Positions 7,627 through 16,250 of a DNA stretch of 63,039 nucleotides are shown in pieces. Source of the DNA: Acidobacteria bacterium SCN 69-37. GTDB lineage: Bacteria; Acidobacteriota; Vicinamibacteria; Vicinamibacterales; SCN-69-37. The notes below the pieces were generated by a model. That model was given only the letters and a program-made list of their open reading frames with translations, was not told the DNA's origin and searched no databases. The position numbers were made by a program, and so were the translations under genes. The DNA is taken from assembly GCA_001724025.1 (NCBI GenBank), contig MEDJ01000009.1:243723-306761 (forward strand). The letters are read 5' to 3'. Position 1 is the stretch's first letter. Each line of letters starts with the position of its first letter.

Positions 7627-8391
7627 ATGGCTGCTGAGAGCGGACGGACGACGCCCCGGGACTGGATCGATCTGCGCGTCGCCACCTACAACATCCATCG
7701 CTGTCGCGGGCTCGATCGCCGCGTGCGGCCCGAGCGCATTGCCGCCGTGCTCGCCACGATCAATCCGGACGTGGTGGCCCTGCAGGAGGTCATCGGTCCG
7801 GGCCTGAGCAACCTGGGTCACGCCGAGCAGATCGGCGCGGCACTCGGCATGGGCTGGGTGATGGCGCCAACGCGCGAACTGCGGCGCCAGCAGTTCGGCA
7901 ACGTCGTGCTGAGCCGCTACCCGATTCGCGAACATGCGCGCGTCGATTTGTCGTGGAAGACGTGCGAGGCCCGCGGCGCCCAGCGCGTGGCCATCGACCT
8001 CGGCGAGATCGGGCTGCTGCACGTGTACAACGCGCATCTGGGCACGGCCCTGCTCGAACGCCGCTACCAGGCTCCGCGCCTGGCCGACTGGATTGCCGAT
8101 CGACACGTGGTCGGTCCGCGCATCGTGCTGGGCGATTTCAACGAATGGGGGCGCGGCCTGGTGGCCGACATCCTCGCGGAACGGCTCAAGAGCGTCGATC
8201 TCTATCCGCACCTGAAACGTCGGCGCACCTACCCCGGGTTCTTCCCGGTGCTGCACCTCGATCACATCTATTTCGCGGGCAACGTCGAGATCCGTCAGAT
8301 CACGCTCGAACGCAGCCGCCTGTCGATGGTGGCGTCGGATCACCTGCCGCTGGTGGCCGACGTGCGCATCCACGCCAGGCTGCGGGGCTGA
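7627..8391 (+). CDS. Endonuclease/exonuclease/phosphatase (EEP) family protein
   Basis: 254 aa, a metal-dependent phosphodiesterase fold. Family landmarks appear in order: RVATYNIHRC (N22), ALQEV (E54), YNAHLGT, GDFNEWG and the C-terminal SDHLPLVADV with the catalytic Asp-His. There is no signal peptide, so it probably acts in the cytoplasm on a nucleic acid or a phospholipid headgroup; the family covers DNases, phosphatases and sphingomyelinases, and the substrate cannot be assigned. A -10-like TATGAT lies 23 nt upstream of the ATG. Confidence 0.85.
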   Translation: MAAESGRTTPRDWIDLRVATYNIHRCRGLDRRVRPERIAAVLATINPDVVALQEVIGPGLSNLGHAEQIGAALGMGWVMAPTRELRRQQFGNVVLSRYPIREHARVDLSWKTCEARGAQRVAIDLGEIGLLHVYNAHLGTALLERRYQAPRLADWIADRHVVGPRIVLGDFNEWGRGLVADILAERLKSVDLYPHLKRRRTYPGFFPVLHLDHIYFAGNVEIRQITLERSRLSMVASDHLPLVADVRIHARLRG

Positions 8392-8430
8392 CTGACGGAC
8401 CCCGCCGGTCTCGGCGTGACAGCCGATGCG

Positions 8431-8853
8431 TCAGTGTGTCGCGTCGTGGATCCAGGCAGCGAGCGTGGCCTTGTCGGCGTCACTCAGCCGCGCGTCCGGG
8501 TGCATCGGGACGTAGATGCTCATCGGCATCCGGCCTGTGTCGACCGCTTTCCACGTGTCCTCGAGCGCGCGAACCCGCTCGGCGGGCGTCAGTTGGTTCC
8601 ACGTCGAGAAATTGATGTGCCGTCGTCCTTCGTTGGTGTCGTGCACCACGAGCCACGAGACCGGCGCGACCCGGGCATACCAAGGCCAGACGGTTTCGTG
8701 CGAGTGACAGTCGTAACAGGCCCGGCGCAGGAGGGCATCGACGGCGGCAGGCGCCGCCACGTCCTGCTCGATGGGGGGATTCGTCCGCTGGACGGGGACG
8801 AACTGCGCGGCGACGAGCAACAGGCCGCCGATCCACAGCAGGCGGCGGGACAC
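8431..8853 (-). CDS. Haem-binding domain protein (Haem_bd family)
   Basis: 140 aa with an N-terminal signal anchor (about residues 4-20) and a Haem_bd domain. A single c-type haem site CYDCHSHET (CxxCH) is followed by WPWYARVAPVSWLV, the family hallmark, and a downstream Met (GRMPMSIY) that could be the sixth ligand. It would be an exported, membrane-tethered monohaem protein. The GTG start at 8853 follows GAGGG and lies 6 nt after the stop of the preceding small gene, so the TlpA, small and haem genes form one operon. Confidence 0.88.
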   Translation of the reverse strand: MSRRLLWIGGLLLVAAQFVPVQRTNPPIEQDVAAPAAVDALLRRACYDCHSHETVWPWYARVAPVSWLVVHDTNEGRRHINFSTWNQLTPAERVRALEDTWKAVDTGRMPMSIYVPMHPDARLSDADKATLAAWIHDATH

Positions 8854-8859
8854 CGTCCC

Positions 8860-9087
8860 TCAGCCTTCTTCGTAGTCCGAATGCGCCGCGGGCAGAAACC
8901 GCGTCGAGGGACGCAAGGCCTCGCGATGATCGTGCACCGGCAATCCCGCGACGTGCATGGACAGGACGCAGGCCGCGGCCTTCACGTCGATGACGACGGC
9001 CACCGGGCTCCCCTCGACACCGTCGCGGAAGCACACCAGACAGCCGCACGCCAGGCGCGCCCGCACCGGCACCCGGCCAGCCGGCAC
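8860..9087 (-). CDS. Small cysteine-containing protein, unknown
   Basis: About 75 aa. A GTG at 9087 is the first usable start; the frame is open back into the end of the TlpA gene. It contains LACGCLVCFRDG (CxCxxC), then a beta-like stretch SPVAVVIDVKAAACVLSMHVAG and a polar tail. It sits tightly between the TlpA-like and Haem_bd genes (20 nt and 6 nt). The Cys arrangement suggests metal binding or redox activity, possibly in haem-protein maturation. No family is recognised. Confidence 0.6.
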   Translation of the reverse strand: MPAGRVPVRARLACGCLVCFRDGVEGSPVAVVIDVKAAACVLSMHVAGLPVHDHREALRPSTRFLPAAHSDYEEG

Positions 9088-9107
9088 ACGTTTGGTCCGT
9101 TCGGTAC

Positions 9108-9599
9108 TCAGAACAACTCCTGAATCTGCTGCTCGAAATAGTCCTTGCCGTGGATCCCGGTGATCCGCGCGCTGACCGTGCCATCCCGTCGGATGAGCCA
9201 GGTGACCGGAATGGCCATCAGCGCGTCGTACGCCTTGGCCACGTCGTCTCGTCCGAGTCCGACGAGCATCTGGTAATTCACCTTGTATTCGTCGGCGAAG
9301 CGGCGGATATCCTCGGCCTGGTCGTCGACAGACACGCCGACGATGGTCAGACCCTGATCACGGTATTTCTCGGTGAACTCGACGAACCAGGGCACTTCGG
9401 TCTTGCACGGGCCACACCACGTCGCCCAGAAATTGATGATGAGCGGCTTGCCCTGGAAATCCGCGAGTCGGACGTCCTGCCCCTCGACATCCTTGAGGAC
9501 GAAGTCGAGCGGCGCGTGCGTGTGGACGTCCGAGTCCACGGCGTTGCGATTGCACGCCGGCCAGGCCGCCACGGCCATGGCGACGACCAGTGCTCTCAT
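9108..9599 (-). CDS. TlpA-like periplasmic thioredoxin lipoprotein
   Basis: 163 aa. Signal sequence with possible lipobox WPAC near residue 15, then a TlpA/ResA thioredoxin domain: LIINFWATWCGPCKTEVPWF (CxxC active site) and the cis-Pro motif AIPVTWLI. This is a membrane-tethered disulfide reductase; relatives reduce apocytochrome haem sites, which fits the CxxCH protein two genes downstream. The start at 9599 (MRALVVAM) gives a normal signal peptide; the longer frame to 9641 is Arg-rich and runs into the hairpin repeat. CAGAAT ends 6 nt before this ATG. Confidence 0.9.
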   Translation of the reverse strand: MRALVVAMAVAAWPACNRNAVDSDVHTHAPLDFVLKDVEGQDVRLADFQGKPLIINFWATWCGPCKTEVPWFVEFTEKYRDQGLTIVGVSVDDQAEDIRRFADEYKVNYQMLVGLGRDDVAKAYDALMAIPVTWLIRRDGTVSARITGIHGKDYFEQQIQELF

Positions 9600-9659
9600 C
9601 CAGCGATTCTGCCACCAGCGACCGTTCGAGCGACGTTCCACCTCATCACATTACTACAC

Positions 9660-10080
9660 TCCTCCAGGGCGGGTCTGATCCCACCGTGGAGGGCGCGCGT
9701 CCGGACGCGCGCCGGCCCCGATCTACACCGTCGAGAACACGAGGTGCCAAGTCGCCATGCCCTTCCTGTTCTCCATGGTTGAACCTCATCCGGTCGCACA
9801 CTGCTTCCGATCTCCACCGTGGAGAACATGGCGCACGTGGAGCGCGGATCGTCGGCAGAGCCCGCCGGTCATCCCGATCAGCCTCCCTGTTCTCCGTGCC
9901 CTCCATGGTTGAATCCCGTCAGCCCGCGTCGGTTCCAGACCGTGGAGAACACGAAGCGCATGGAGCGCTGATGGCTAGGAAAGCCCGCCAGCCACCCCGC
10001 CAAGTCTCCATGCCCTCCCTGTCCTCCACGGTTTGAACCTCATCCGGCCACACGCCCATTCCGCTCCTCCACGGTCGCCC
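9660..10080. repeat. Tandem array of long imperfect hairpin repeats
   Basis: This gene-free stretch holds at least three imperfect inverted repeats. Arm pairs are about 9721-9744 with 9755-9786, 9808-9842 with 9882-9915, and 9930-9966 with 10006-10040. Isolated arm-like copies occur near 9680-9694 and 10063-10074. Left arms share ACCGTGGAGAACA followed by GCGCATGGAGCGC; right arms share TGTTCTCCATGGTTGAA. Each unit is about 65-110 nt and would fold into a long stem. The units are diverged from one another, so they are not recent duplications. No coding potential is credible. Confidence 0.8.
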
Positions 10081-10187
10081 CCCGCGTCCTCCGCCCGGCT
10101 GCCCGTCAACAGGACACCGGGACGGTCAGGGGGCCGGTGTAAGATGCCCGGCAGCAGTGGGGTTTGTCGTCCGATCAGAGGTGACTT

Positions 10188-13100
10188 ATGAGGCTGCGCC
10201 GCCTCGGCACGTTGACTCTCGCAGGGTTCATCACCGGCCTCGGGCTCACCAGCATGCCTCTCCCTGTCGAGGGGCAGACACCGTACGTCCCGTACTTCGG
10301 CAAGAACCGGGTCCGGTACGAACGATTCGACTGGCACATCTACCGGACGGACCACTTCGACATCTTCTACTACCCGGAACTCGAGCCGCACCTCGAACGC
10401 GCGGCCTCGTACGCCGAGAGCGCCTATCAGCGGATCAGCGCCGACCTGAAGCATGACCTGGCGAATCGCGTGCCGCTCGTCCTCTTCAAGACGCAGAGCG
10501 AATTCCAGACCAACAACATCGCCGGGGAACTGCCCGAGGGCGTGCTCGCCTTCGCCGAGCCGGAGCGGCGGCGCATGGTCCTGCCGATCGACGAACCGCC
10601 CGATCAGCTCTACCGGCTGATCACCCACGAACTCACGCACATCTTCGAATTCGACATCATCCCGCGCGGCATCACCGGCAGTGATATCCCGCTGTGGGTC
10701 GACGAGGGTCTGGCCAACTACATGGCCGGCTACTGGAATCCGGTGGATCTCATGCAGATCCGCGACGCGGCGCTCACCGACAGCGTCCCCAGGATGAGCC
10801 GCTTCGAGGCGATGCCGATGACCGGCCGACTGCCCTATTCGATGGGGCACGCCGCGTTCGAGTTCATCGAGGACCGCTGGGGCATGGAAGGGCTCCGGCA
10901 GTTCCTCTTCTCGCTCCGCAAGAACGTGCTCGGCAGCGGCGAGACCGCCTACGAAGAAGCCCTGAAGATCGACGCCGGCGAGTTCGACGACCAGTTCGAT
11001 CGCTGGATGAAGGATCGCTTCAAGCCCTTCCGCGACAAGCAGCGCGCCGCGGACTACGGCCGCAACCTGGCGCCCGACGCCGAGCGTACGCCCTTCGTGA
11101 GCGTGCTGTCGATCGTCCCTTCACCAAGCGGCGACATGCTGGCCGCCGTGGTCGGCAACCGCAAGGATCTGGAACTCGACATCGTCCTGCTCTCGGCCTA
11201 CGACGGCCAGCTCGTCCGCAACCTGACGAGCGGCTTCGACCAGAAGCGCGGCTTCGAGTACATCGGCACGGCCGGCGGGCTGCGCGGCAACCTGGTGCCG
11301 TGGATCGCGTGGGCCCCTGTCGGCGACCGCGTGGCGTATTTCGGACGCGCGGGCAAGGGCAAGGCCCTGCTCCTCCACAACGTCGTCACGGGCAACATCG
11401 ACAGCCGATTCGCGCTCGACACGGTCGACAGCCCGGAATCCCCGACCTTCAGTCCGGATGGCCGGTACGTCGCGTTCGCCGCGATTGCCGGCGGCGTCAC
11501 CGACATCTACGTCCTCGATACGACGTCAGGCGCGCTCAGGAACGTGACGGACGACGCCACGGCCGACTATGCGCCGACCTACGCGCCCGACGGGGCGTCG
11601 ATCGTCTACACGGCCCGCGTGGGCGGCAACGACAAGCTCTTCCGACTCACGCTCGCGACCGGCGCCCGCGAACAGTTGACGTTCGGTGCGCACGATGACA
11701 CGGCGGCCACGTTTGCCGACGCCCGAACGCTGGTCTTCACGTCCACGGCCATCGATCCGGCCGCCGACGTCCCGATCGAGGTCGTGCGCAACGCCAACGT
11801 GCCCAACGTGTGGACGCTCGATCTCGAGACGCGGGAGTTGCGGCAGTGGACCGACGCGATGACGGGCAATGTCTCGCCCGTCGTGCTGCGCCAGGACGGT
11901 GCGCTGCGCATCGCGTTCGTCGCCTACGACAAGGGCGAGAACAGCATCCATGCGATCACGGCCGACACGCCTGTGGCGACGGTGGCGTCGGCTGACTTCG
12001 GCGGCCCTGGCCCGGTATTCGATTTCACGGCTCCCATCGGGCACACGCTCGACAGGAACAACATCCACCGCAAGGGCGCGTGGGAACGGATGATGCTGGC
12101 CGGCCGGCCGCCGCTCAACCTCGGGATCACCAGCAACAACACGCTCTACGGCAACACGCAGGTCACCTTCACGGATCTGCTGGGCGACAAGGAAGTGAGC
12201 TTCTACGCCCAGTCCATCGCGCAGTACCGGACGACGGCGCTGACGTACGTGAACATCGAGCGCCGGCTGCAGTATGCGCTGCAGGCCTTCCTGCAGGACA
12301 GCTACTACTACGGGCAGGACGTCACCAACTCGGGCGCGCTCTACGATCCGCGCATCGCGCCGTTCATCAGCCGCGACCTGGCCGAATCGGTACGGCGGCA
12401 GCGCGGCAGTACGGGATTCGTCATCTATCCCTTGAACCGGTATTCGCGGATCGAGGCCTACTCCGGCTACATCTACATGGACGAGGGCTACGTCAATCCG
12501 GCCCTCCAGGAGCAGGCCGAGCAGTATCAGATCGCGACCTATGGCGAATCGCTCTTCCGCAGCGGGCACATGATCCCGCTCGGGGTCTCGTTCGTGAACG
12601 AGTCGACGATCTTCCGCGAGTTCGGCCCCGTCGCCGGCCGGACCTTCAAGATCAGCTACGACGGATCGCCGGCCTTCGGGCGCCGCTGGATCTCGCGGCA
12701 GTCGGCGGACGTCGACGTCCGGCAGTACGTCAGGCTCGCCTCGACGGGCGTGTTCGCCACGCGCTTCAAGGGCTTCAAGAGCTGGGGCCGCAATCCCGAC
12801 TTCAACTATTTCGGCGGAAACTCCGAGATGCGCGGCTACGAGTATCTGGAGTTCATCGGCAGCCAGGGCTTCTTCGTCAATGCCGAGCTTCGCTTCCCGC
12901 TGATCGAGGCCATGCTCACGCCCATCGGCATCCTCGGGGGCCTGCGTGGTGCCTTCTTCGCCAACGTCGGTGGCGCGGGCTTCAACGGCCAGCCGTTCGA
13001 CTTCATGAGGACCCACGGCGAGGCATACCAGCCGATAGTCGGGTACGACGTCAACGCGGATCAGACGACGTGGTCGCCGCGCCTGGGCGATCCGATCGAC

Positions 13101-13337
13101 CTGAGTGGCCCGCGGCTCGTCAACGGCCGCGCGTCGTACGGCTTCAGCTTGCAGAGCTTCCTCCTCGGGTTCCCGATGCACTTCGATTTCTCGTGGCGGA
13201 CCCTCTTCAACCGGACCTACGAGGACGCCATCTTCCGCTCGTGCGCCCAGACGTCGGCCACCAGCATCGACTGCCGGCCGGACGGCAGCGCGTTCCGCAA
13301 GATGAAGTTCGATTTCTGGATCGGCTATGACTTCTGA
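10188..13337 (+). CDS. Secreted gluzincin peptidase / TolB-propeller / outer-membrane beta-barrel fusion
   Basis: 1049 aa with a signal peptide cleaved near residue 30 (EGQ-TPY). Residues 45-280 form a peptidase-MA-like domain with zinc motif HELTH (147-151) and third ligand E173 in VDEGLANYM, so a gluzincin with a complete active site. Residues about 300-640 are TolB/PD40 propeller repeats (FSPDGRYVAF, YAPDGASIVY). Residues about 690-1049 are Omp85/surface-antigen-like strands ending in aromatic YDF, the usual signal for barrel insertion. It should sit in the outer membrane with the protease and propeller in the periplasm or outside. GAGGTG precedes the ATG, and a TAAGAT lies 42 nt upstream. 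Confidence 0.88.
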   Translation: MRLRRLGTLTLAGFITGLGLTSMPLPVEGQTPYVPYFGKNRVRYERFDWHIYRTDHFDIFYYPELEPHLERAASYAESAYQRISADLKHDLANRVPLVLFKTQSEFQTNNIAGELPEGVLAFAEPERRRMVLPIDEPPDQLYRLITHELTHIFEFDIIPRGITGSDIPLWVDEGLANYMAGYWNPVDLMQIRDAALTDSVPRMSRFEAMPMTGRLPYSMGHAAFEFIEDRWGMEGLRQFLFSLRKNVLGSGETAYEEALKIDAGEFDDQFDRWMKDRFKPFRDKQRAADYGRNLAPDAERTPFVSVLSIVPSPSGDMLAAVVGNRKDLELDIVLLSAYDGQLVRNLTSGFDQKRGFEYIGTAGGLRGNLVPWIAWAPVGDRVAYFGRAGKGKALLLHNVVTGNIDSRFALDTVDSPESPTFSPDGRYVAFAAIAGGVTDIYVLDTTSGALRNVTDDATADYAPTYAPDGASIVYTARVGGNDKLFRLTLATGAREQLTFGAHDDTAATFADARTLVFTSTAIDPAADVPIEVVRNANVPNVWTLDLETRELRQWTDAMTGNVSPVVLRQDGALRIAFVAYDKGENSIHAITADTPVATVASADFGGPGPVFDFTAPIGHTLDRNNIHRKGAWERMMLAGRPPLNLGITSNNTLYGNTQVTFTDLLGDKEVSFYAQSIAQYRTTALTYVNIERRLQYALQAFLQDSYYYGQDVTNSGALYDPRIAPFISRDLAESVRRQRGSTGFVIYPLNRYSRIEAYSGYIYMDEGYVNPALQEQAEQYQIATYGESLFRSGHMIPLGVSFVNESTIFREFGPVAGRTFKISYDGSPAFGRRWISRQSADVDVRQYVRLASTGVFATRFKGFKSWGRNPDFNYFGGNSEMRGYEYLEFIGSQGFFVNAELRFPLIEAMLTPIGILGGLRGAFFANVGGAGFNGQPFDFMRTHGEAYQPIVGYDVNADQTTWSPRLGDPIDLSGPRLVNGRASYGFSLQSFLLGFPMHFDFSWRTLFNRTYEDAIFRSCAQTSATSIDCRPDGSAFRKMKFDFWIGYDF

Positions 13338-13806
13338 GGGCCGCGCCCCCGCCGACTCCTACACCGAGATGGTGCAGGTCGTCCTGCCGAACGACGCGAA
13401 CCCGATGGGATTCGTCCTCGGCGGGCACGTCATGCACCAGATCGACATCGTCGGCGCCATCGCGGCCCATCGGCACACGCGCTGTCCGATGGTGACGGCA
13501 GCGGTCGATGGCCTGCAGTTCCTGCACCCCATCCTCGTCGGGGACCTGATGATCGTCACGGCACGCGTCACGGGCGCCTTCCGGACCTCGGTGGAAGTGG
13601 AGGTCGAGGTGTTTTCGGAGCGGATCCTGACAGGCGAGCGCCAGCTGACGAGCGTCGCCTATCTCACGTTCGTCACCCTCGAGCAGGACGGGGCCAGGGC
13701 TACGGTACCGCCGTTGACCGCCGACACCGACGAGGATCGGCAGCGCCTCGCGGCAGCCGAGGCACGGCGGGCCATCCGGCTGCGCGACCGGCGCCGCGGC
13801 CCGTAA
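13327..13806 (+). CDS. Acyl-CoA thioesterase (hotdog fold, YciA/BACH family)
   Basis: 159 aa. The N-terminal hotdog signature PNDANPMGFVLGGHVMHQID (residues 21-40) is diagnostic of acyl-CoA hydrolases of the YciA/BACH group; the Asn/Asp residues in it serve catalysis. The core strands continue through FLHPILVGDLMIVTARV. It hydrolyses acyl-CoA to free fatty acid and CoA in the cytoplasm. It starts 11 nt inside the end of the preceding outer-membrane gene, so it is co-transcribed with it. It is convergent with coaA, leaving 9 nt between the stops. Confidence 0.9.
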   Translation: MTSEGRAPADSYTEMVQVVLPNDANPMGFVLGGHVMHQIDIVGAIAAHRHTRCPMVTAAVDGLQFLHPILVGDLMIVTARVTGAFRTSVEVEVEVFSERILTGERQLTSVAYLTFVTLEQDGARATVPPLTADTDEDRQRLAAAEARRAIRLRDRRRGP

Positions 13807-13815
13807 CGCCGGGAC

Positions 13816-14775
13816 TCAGAGCGGTCGCAGACGGATCCGCTCGACCGTGTGATCGGCGCCCTTCTCGAGAACCAGTCGCGCCCGTTCGCGGGTCGGCGTG
13901 ATGTTCTCGCGGAGGTTCACACCGTTGATCGTCTGCCAGATCCCGTGCGCGGTTTCGATGGCCGACGGATCGTCGAGTCTCGAGTAACGGTGGAAGTAGG
14001 AGCGGGGATCCCGGAACACCGTCTGGCGCAGGGCGAGGAAGCGCTCGACGTACCACCGCTCGATATGGGCCTCGTCGGCGTCGAGATAAATCGAGAAATC
14101 GAAGAAGTCCGAGACGAACACGCGTGCGCGCCCTGGCGGTTCACGGCGACGAGGCGGGGCCGTCGCACGCCCCTCTCCCGTCTGCAACACGTTCAGCCCC
14201 TCCACGATGACGATGTCGGGCCTGTCGACGACCTGGAACTCGCCGGGCACGATGTCATAGGCCTGGTGGGAATAGACGGGCGCGTGCACGGCGCCGCTCG
14301 CGTTCTTGATCTCAGCCATGAACTCGATGAGCCGCCGGACATCGTAGCTTTCGGGAAATCCCTTGCGGCCCATCAGCCCGCGCGTCTCGAGTTCGCGGTT
14401 CGCCAGCAGGAAGCCGTCGGTCGTCACGAGGTCGACCCGGGGATGCGCCGGCCAGCGCGCGAGCAGCGCCTGCAGGATGCGGGCAAACGTGCTCTTGCCG
14501 ACGGCGACGCTGCCGGCGACGCCGATGACGTAGGGTGTCGGGCGCGGCAGGCTGCCGAGGAACGTATCGGTGGCCTTGTGGAGGGTCTGCGTGGCGGCGA
14601 CGTGCAGGTTCAGCAGCCGCGAGAGCGGCAGGTAGATCGCCTCGACCTCCGCCATCGAGACCCGCTCGTTGATGCCCTGCAGTTCGTGGAGATCGGACTC
14701 GGTGAGGGTCAGCGGGGTCGCGGCCCGCAGGCGAGCCCAGGCTTCACGCTGGAAATCAAGGTAACGCGAGGACAT
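13816..14775 (-). CDS. coaA: Pantothenate kinase, type I
   Basis: 319 aa, the usual length for CoaA. P-loop [12 protein letters not shown] (residues 85-96), [36 protein letters not shown] and [14 protein letters not shown] are all conserved. It phosphorylates pantothenate, the committed step of coenzyme A synthesis, and is normally feedback-inhibited by CoA. A small Arg/Pro-rich insertion (about residues 203-215, [11 protein letters not shown]) follows the VLQTGEG strand. It is convergent with the thioesterase and downstream of fdxA on the same strand, 54 nt away. Confidence 0.95.
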   Translation of the reverse strand: MSSRYLDFQREAWARLRAATPLTLTESDLHELQGINERVSMAEVEAIYLPLSRLLNLHVAATQTLHKATDTFLGSLPRPTPYVIGVAGSVAVGKSTFARILQALLARWPAHPRVDLVTTDGFLLANRELETRGLMGRKGFPESYDVRRLIEFMAEIKNASGAVHAPVYSHQAYDIVPGEFQVVDRPDIVIVEGLNVLQTGEGRATAPPRRREPPGRARVFVSDFFDFSIYLDADEAHIERWYVERFLALRQTVFRDPRSYFHRYSRLDDPSAIETAHGIWQTINGVNLRENITPTRERARLVLEKGADHTVERIRLRPL

Positions 14776-14829
14776 GCGCGGGCCGGGGGCGAGCCGGAGG
14801 ATCCGTCTGCACCCCGGCCCGGCTGGAGA

Positions 14830-15090
14830 CTACTTCCGGTAGTACGCGGCGTTCTGGTCGATGAACCCCTGCCACTTCTCCGGCACTTCGTCCATCGCGT
14901 AGATCGCCTCGACCGGACACGCCGGCACGCACGCCCCGCAATCGATACATTCGTCCGGATGAATGTTCAGGATCGCCGAGGCTTCGAACTCCGGCTCGTC
15001 CTTGCGCGGGTGGATGCAGTCGACGGGGCAGACGTCGACGCAGGCAGTATCCTTGGTGCCAATGCAGGGCTCGGTGATGACGTAGGCCAT
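14830..15090 (-). CDS. fdxA: 7Fe/8Fe ferredoxin
   Basis: 86 aa beginning MAYVITEPCIGTKDTACVDV, the FdxA/FdI signature; the first cluster cysteines are C9, C17, C21 and C25 and the second motif is CIDCGACVPACP. This is a soluble low-potential electron carrier, usually with one [3Fe-4S] and one [4Fe-4S] cluster. The start ATG at 15090 follows a strong GGAGGAGAG. The longer open frame upstream overlaps lipA antisense and is not coding. It is divergent from lipA, an iron-sulfur enzyme. Confidence 0.95.
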   Translation of the reverse strand: MAYVITEPCIGTKDTACVDVCPVDCIHPRKDEPEFEASAILNIHPDECIDCGACVPACPVEAIYAMDEVPEKWQGFIDQNAAYYRK

Positions 15091-15165
15091 TCTCTCCTCC
15101 GAAGTCGGCTCGCGCGCCAGGCGGACGATCTGTCGCCCGTCAACGGCGCGCCCGGTGCCGATCGG

Positions 15166-15201
15166 TCGGATTATTGTGACATGCCGCGGGCGACGCTTCA
15201 A
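15166..15201 (-). promoter_or_regulatory. Candidate sigma70-like promoter of fdxA
   Basis: Minus-strand TTGAAG (15196-15201) and CACAAT (15173-15178) are separated by 17 nt in the 181-nt fdxA-lipA divergent region. This predicts a leader of about 75 nt before the fdxA ATG. Both boxes are imperfect. Confidence 0.3.
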
Positions 15202-15271
15202 CCGACGGACCGGACGACGCCGGCCGGTGCCGGAGCCCATCGCACCGGTTTCTGACCGATAATAGGGGGTG

Positions 15272-16216
15272 ATGTCTGTCGGCACTCCCGTCCAGTTCAT
15301 CCGAGGTCGTCGCGTCAAGGACGCGATGCTGAAGCGTGAAGCCAAGCCGGAATGGCTGAAAGTCCGCGCCCCGGGTTCGCCCAATTACCTCAGGATCCGG
15401 AGCCTGATGCGTGAACTCAAGCTCCACACCGTCTGCGAAGAGGCTCACTGCCCGAACATCGGGGAGTGCTGGCACTACGGCACGGCGACGTTCATGATCA
15501 TGGGCGACGTCTGCACGCGCGCCTGCGCCTACTGCAATGTCCGGCACGGTGCGCCCGGCGCGCTCGACCCGACCGAGCCCGATCACCTCGCCGAGGCCGT
15601 TCAGGCCATGGCACTCGATTATGTGGTCATCACCTCTGTCGACCGCGATGACCTCCCTGACTTCGGGGCGGGCGCCTTCGCGGCTACCGTCAGGGCGATC
15701 CGCGCGCGGCGGCCAGGGTGCCGGATCGAAGTCCTCATTCCCGACTTCCAGGGACGCGAGGATGCGCTGCGGACGGTTCTCGACGCGGGCCCCGACGTCC
15801 TCAATCACAACGTCGAAACCGTCCCGAGTCTCTACCGCCTGGCCCGGCCGGGCGGCCGCTACCCGCGCGCGCTCGAACTGCTGGCAAGGGCCCGGGTCAT
15901 GGCCCCGACCATCCCGACCAAGACGGGACTGATGGTGGGGCTCGGCGAGACGACCGACGAGTTGATCGCCGTCTTCCGCGACCTGCGCCAGATCGACTGC
16001 CAGATCCTGACGATTGGCCAGTACCTGCGACCGACGCTCGCGCACATGCCGATGGCCCGCTACTACACGCCTGACGAGTTCGCCGCCCTCAAGCGGATTG
16101 CACTCGATCTGGGCTTCGGCCACGTGGAATCAGGCCCCCTCGTGCGTTCGTCCTACCACGCGCACGAACAGGCCGACAGCTACGACGCCAGGGCTGACGC
16201 TCTGGCGCGAGGTTAG
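15272..16216 (+). CDS. lipA: Lipoyl synthase
   Basis: 314-aa radical-SAM enzyme that inserts two sulfurs into octanoyl groups on lipoyl domains. Auxiliary cluster cysteines C55-x4-C60-x5-C66 (CEEAHCPNIGEC) and radical-SAM cysteines C81-x3-C85-x2-C88 (CTRACAYC) are intact, and the C-terminal RSSYHA serine motif is present. The ATG at 15272 is preceded by AGGGGG; a GTG one codon earlier is in frame. GATAAT ends 8 nt upstream, so the leader is very short. Its substrate protein aceF lies 2.2 kb downstream on the other strand. No lipB is seen in the window. Confidence 0.96.
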   Translation: MSVGTPVQFIRGRRVKDAMLKREAKPEWLKVRAPGSPNYLRIRSLMRELKLHTVCEEAHCPNIGECWHYGTATFMIMGDVCTRACAYCNVRHGAPGALDPTEPDHLAEAVQAMALDYVVITSVDRDDLPDFGAGAFAATVRAIRARRPGCRIEVLIPDFQGREDALRTVLDAGPDVLNHNVETVPSLYRLARPGGRYPRALELLARARVMAPTIPTKTGLMVGLGETTDELIAVFRDLRQIDCQILTIGQYLRPTLAHMPMARYYTPDEFAALKRIALDLGFGHVESGPLVRSSYHAHEQADSYDARADALARG

Positions 16217-16217
16217 A

Positions 16218-16243
16218 AGCCAGGAGCCTTCCGGCTTCTGGCT
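16218..16243. repeat. Hairpin between lipA and the uracil-DNA glycosylase gene
   Basis: AGCCAGGAGCC and GGCTTCTGGCT form an 11-bp stem with one mismatch around a TTCC loop. It begins 2 nt after the lipA stop and ends next to the TGAGG that serves as ribosome site of the next gene. No U-tract follows. It could attenuate or stabilise the lipA message. Related sequence occurs near 58677-58700. Confidence 0.5.
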
Positions 16244-16250
16244 GAGGTCC

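Noticed and set aside
9590..10036. Short open frames in the hairpin array
   Set aside because: The sequence is repetitive and the predicted peptides repeat the same low-complexity pattern; no ribosome sites.
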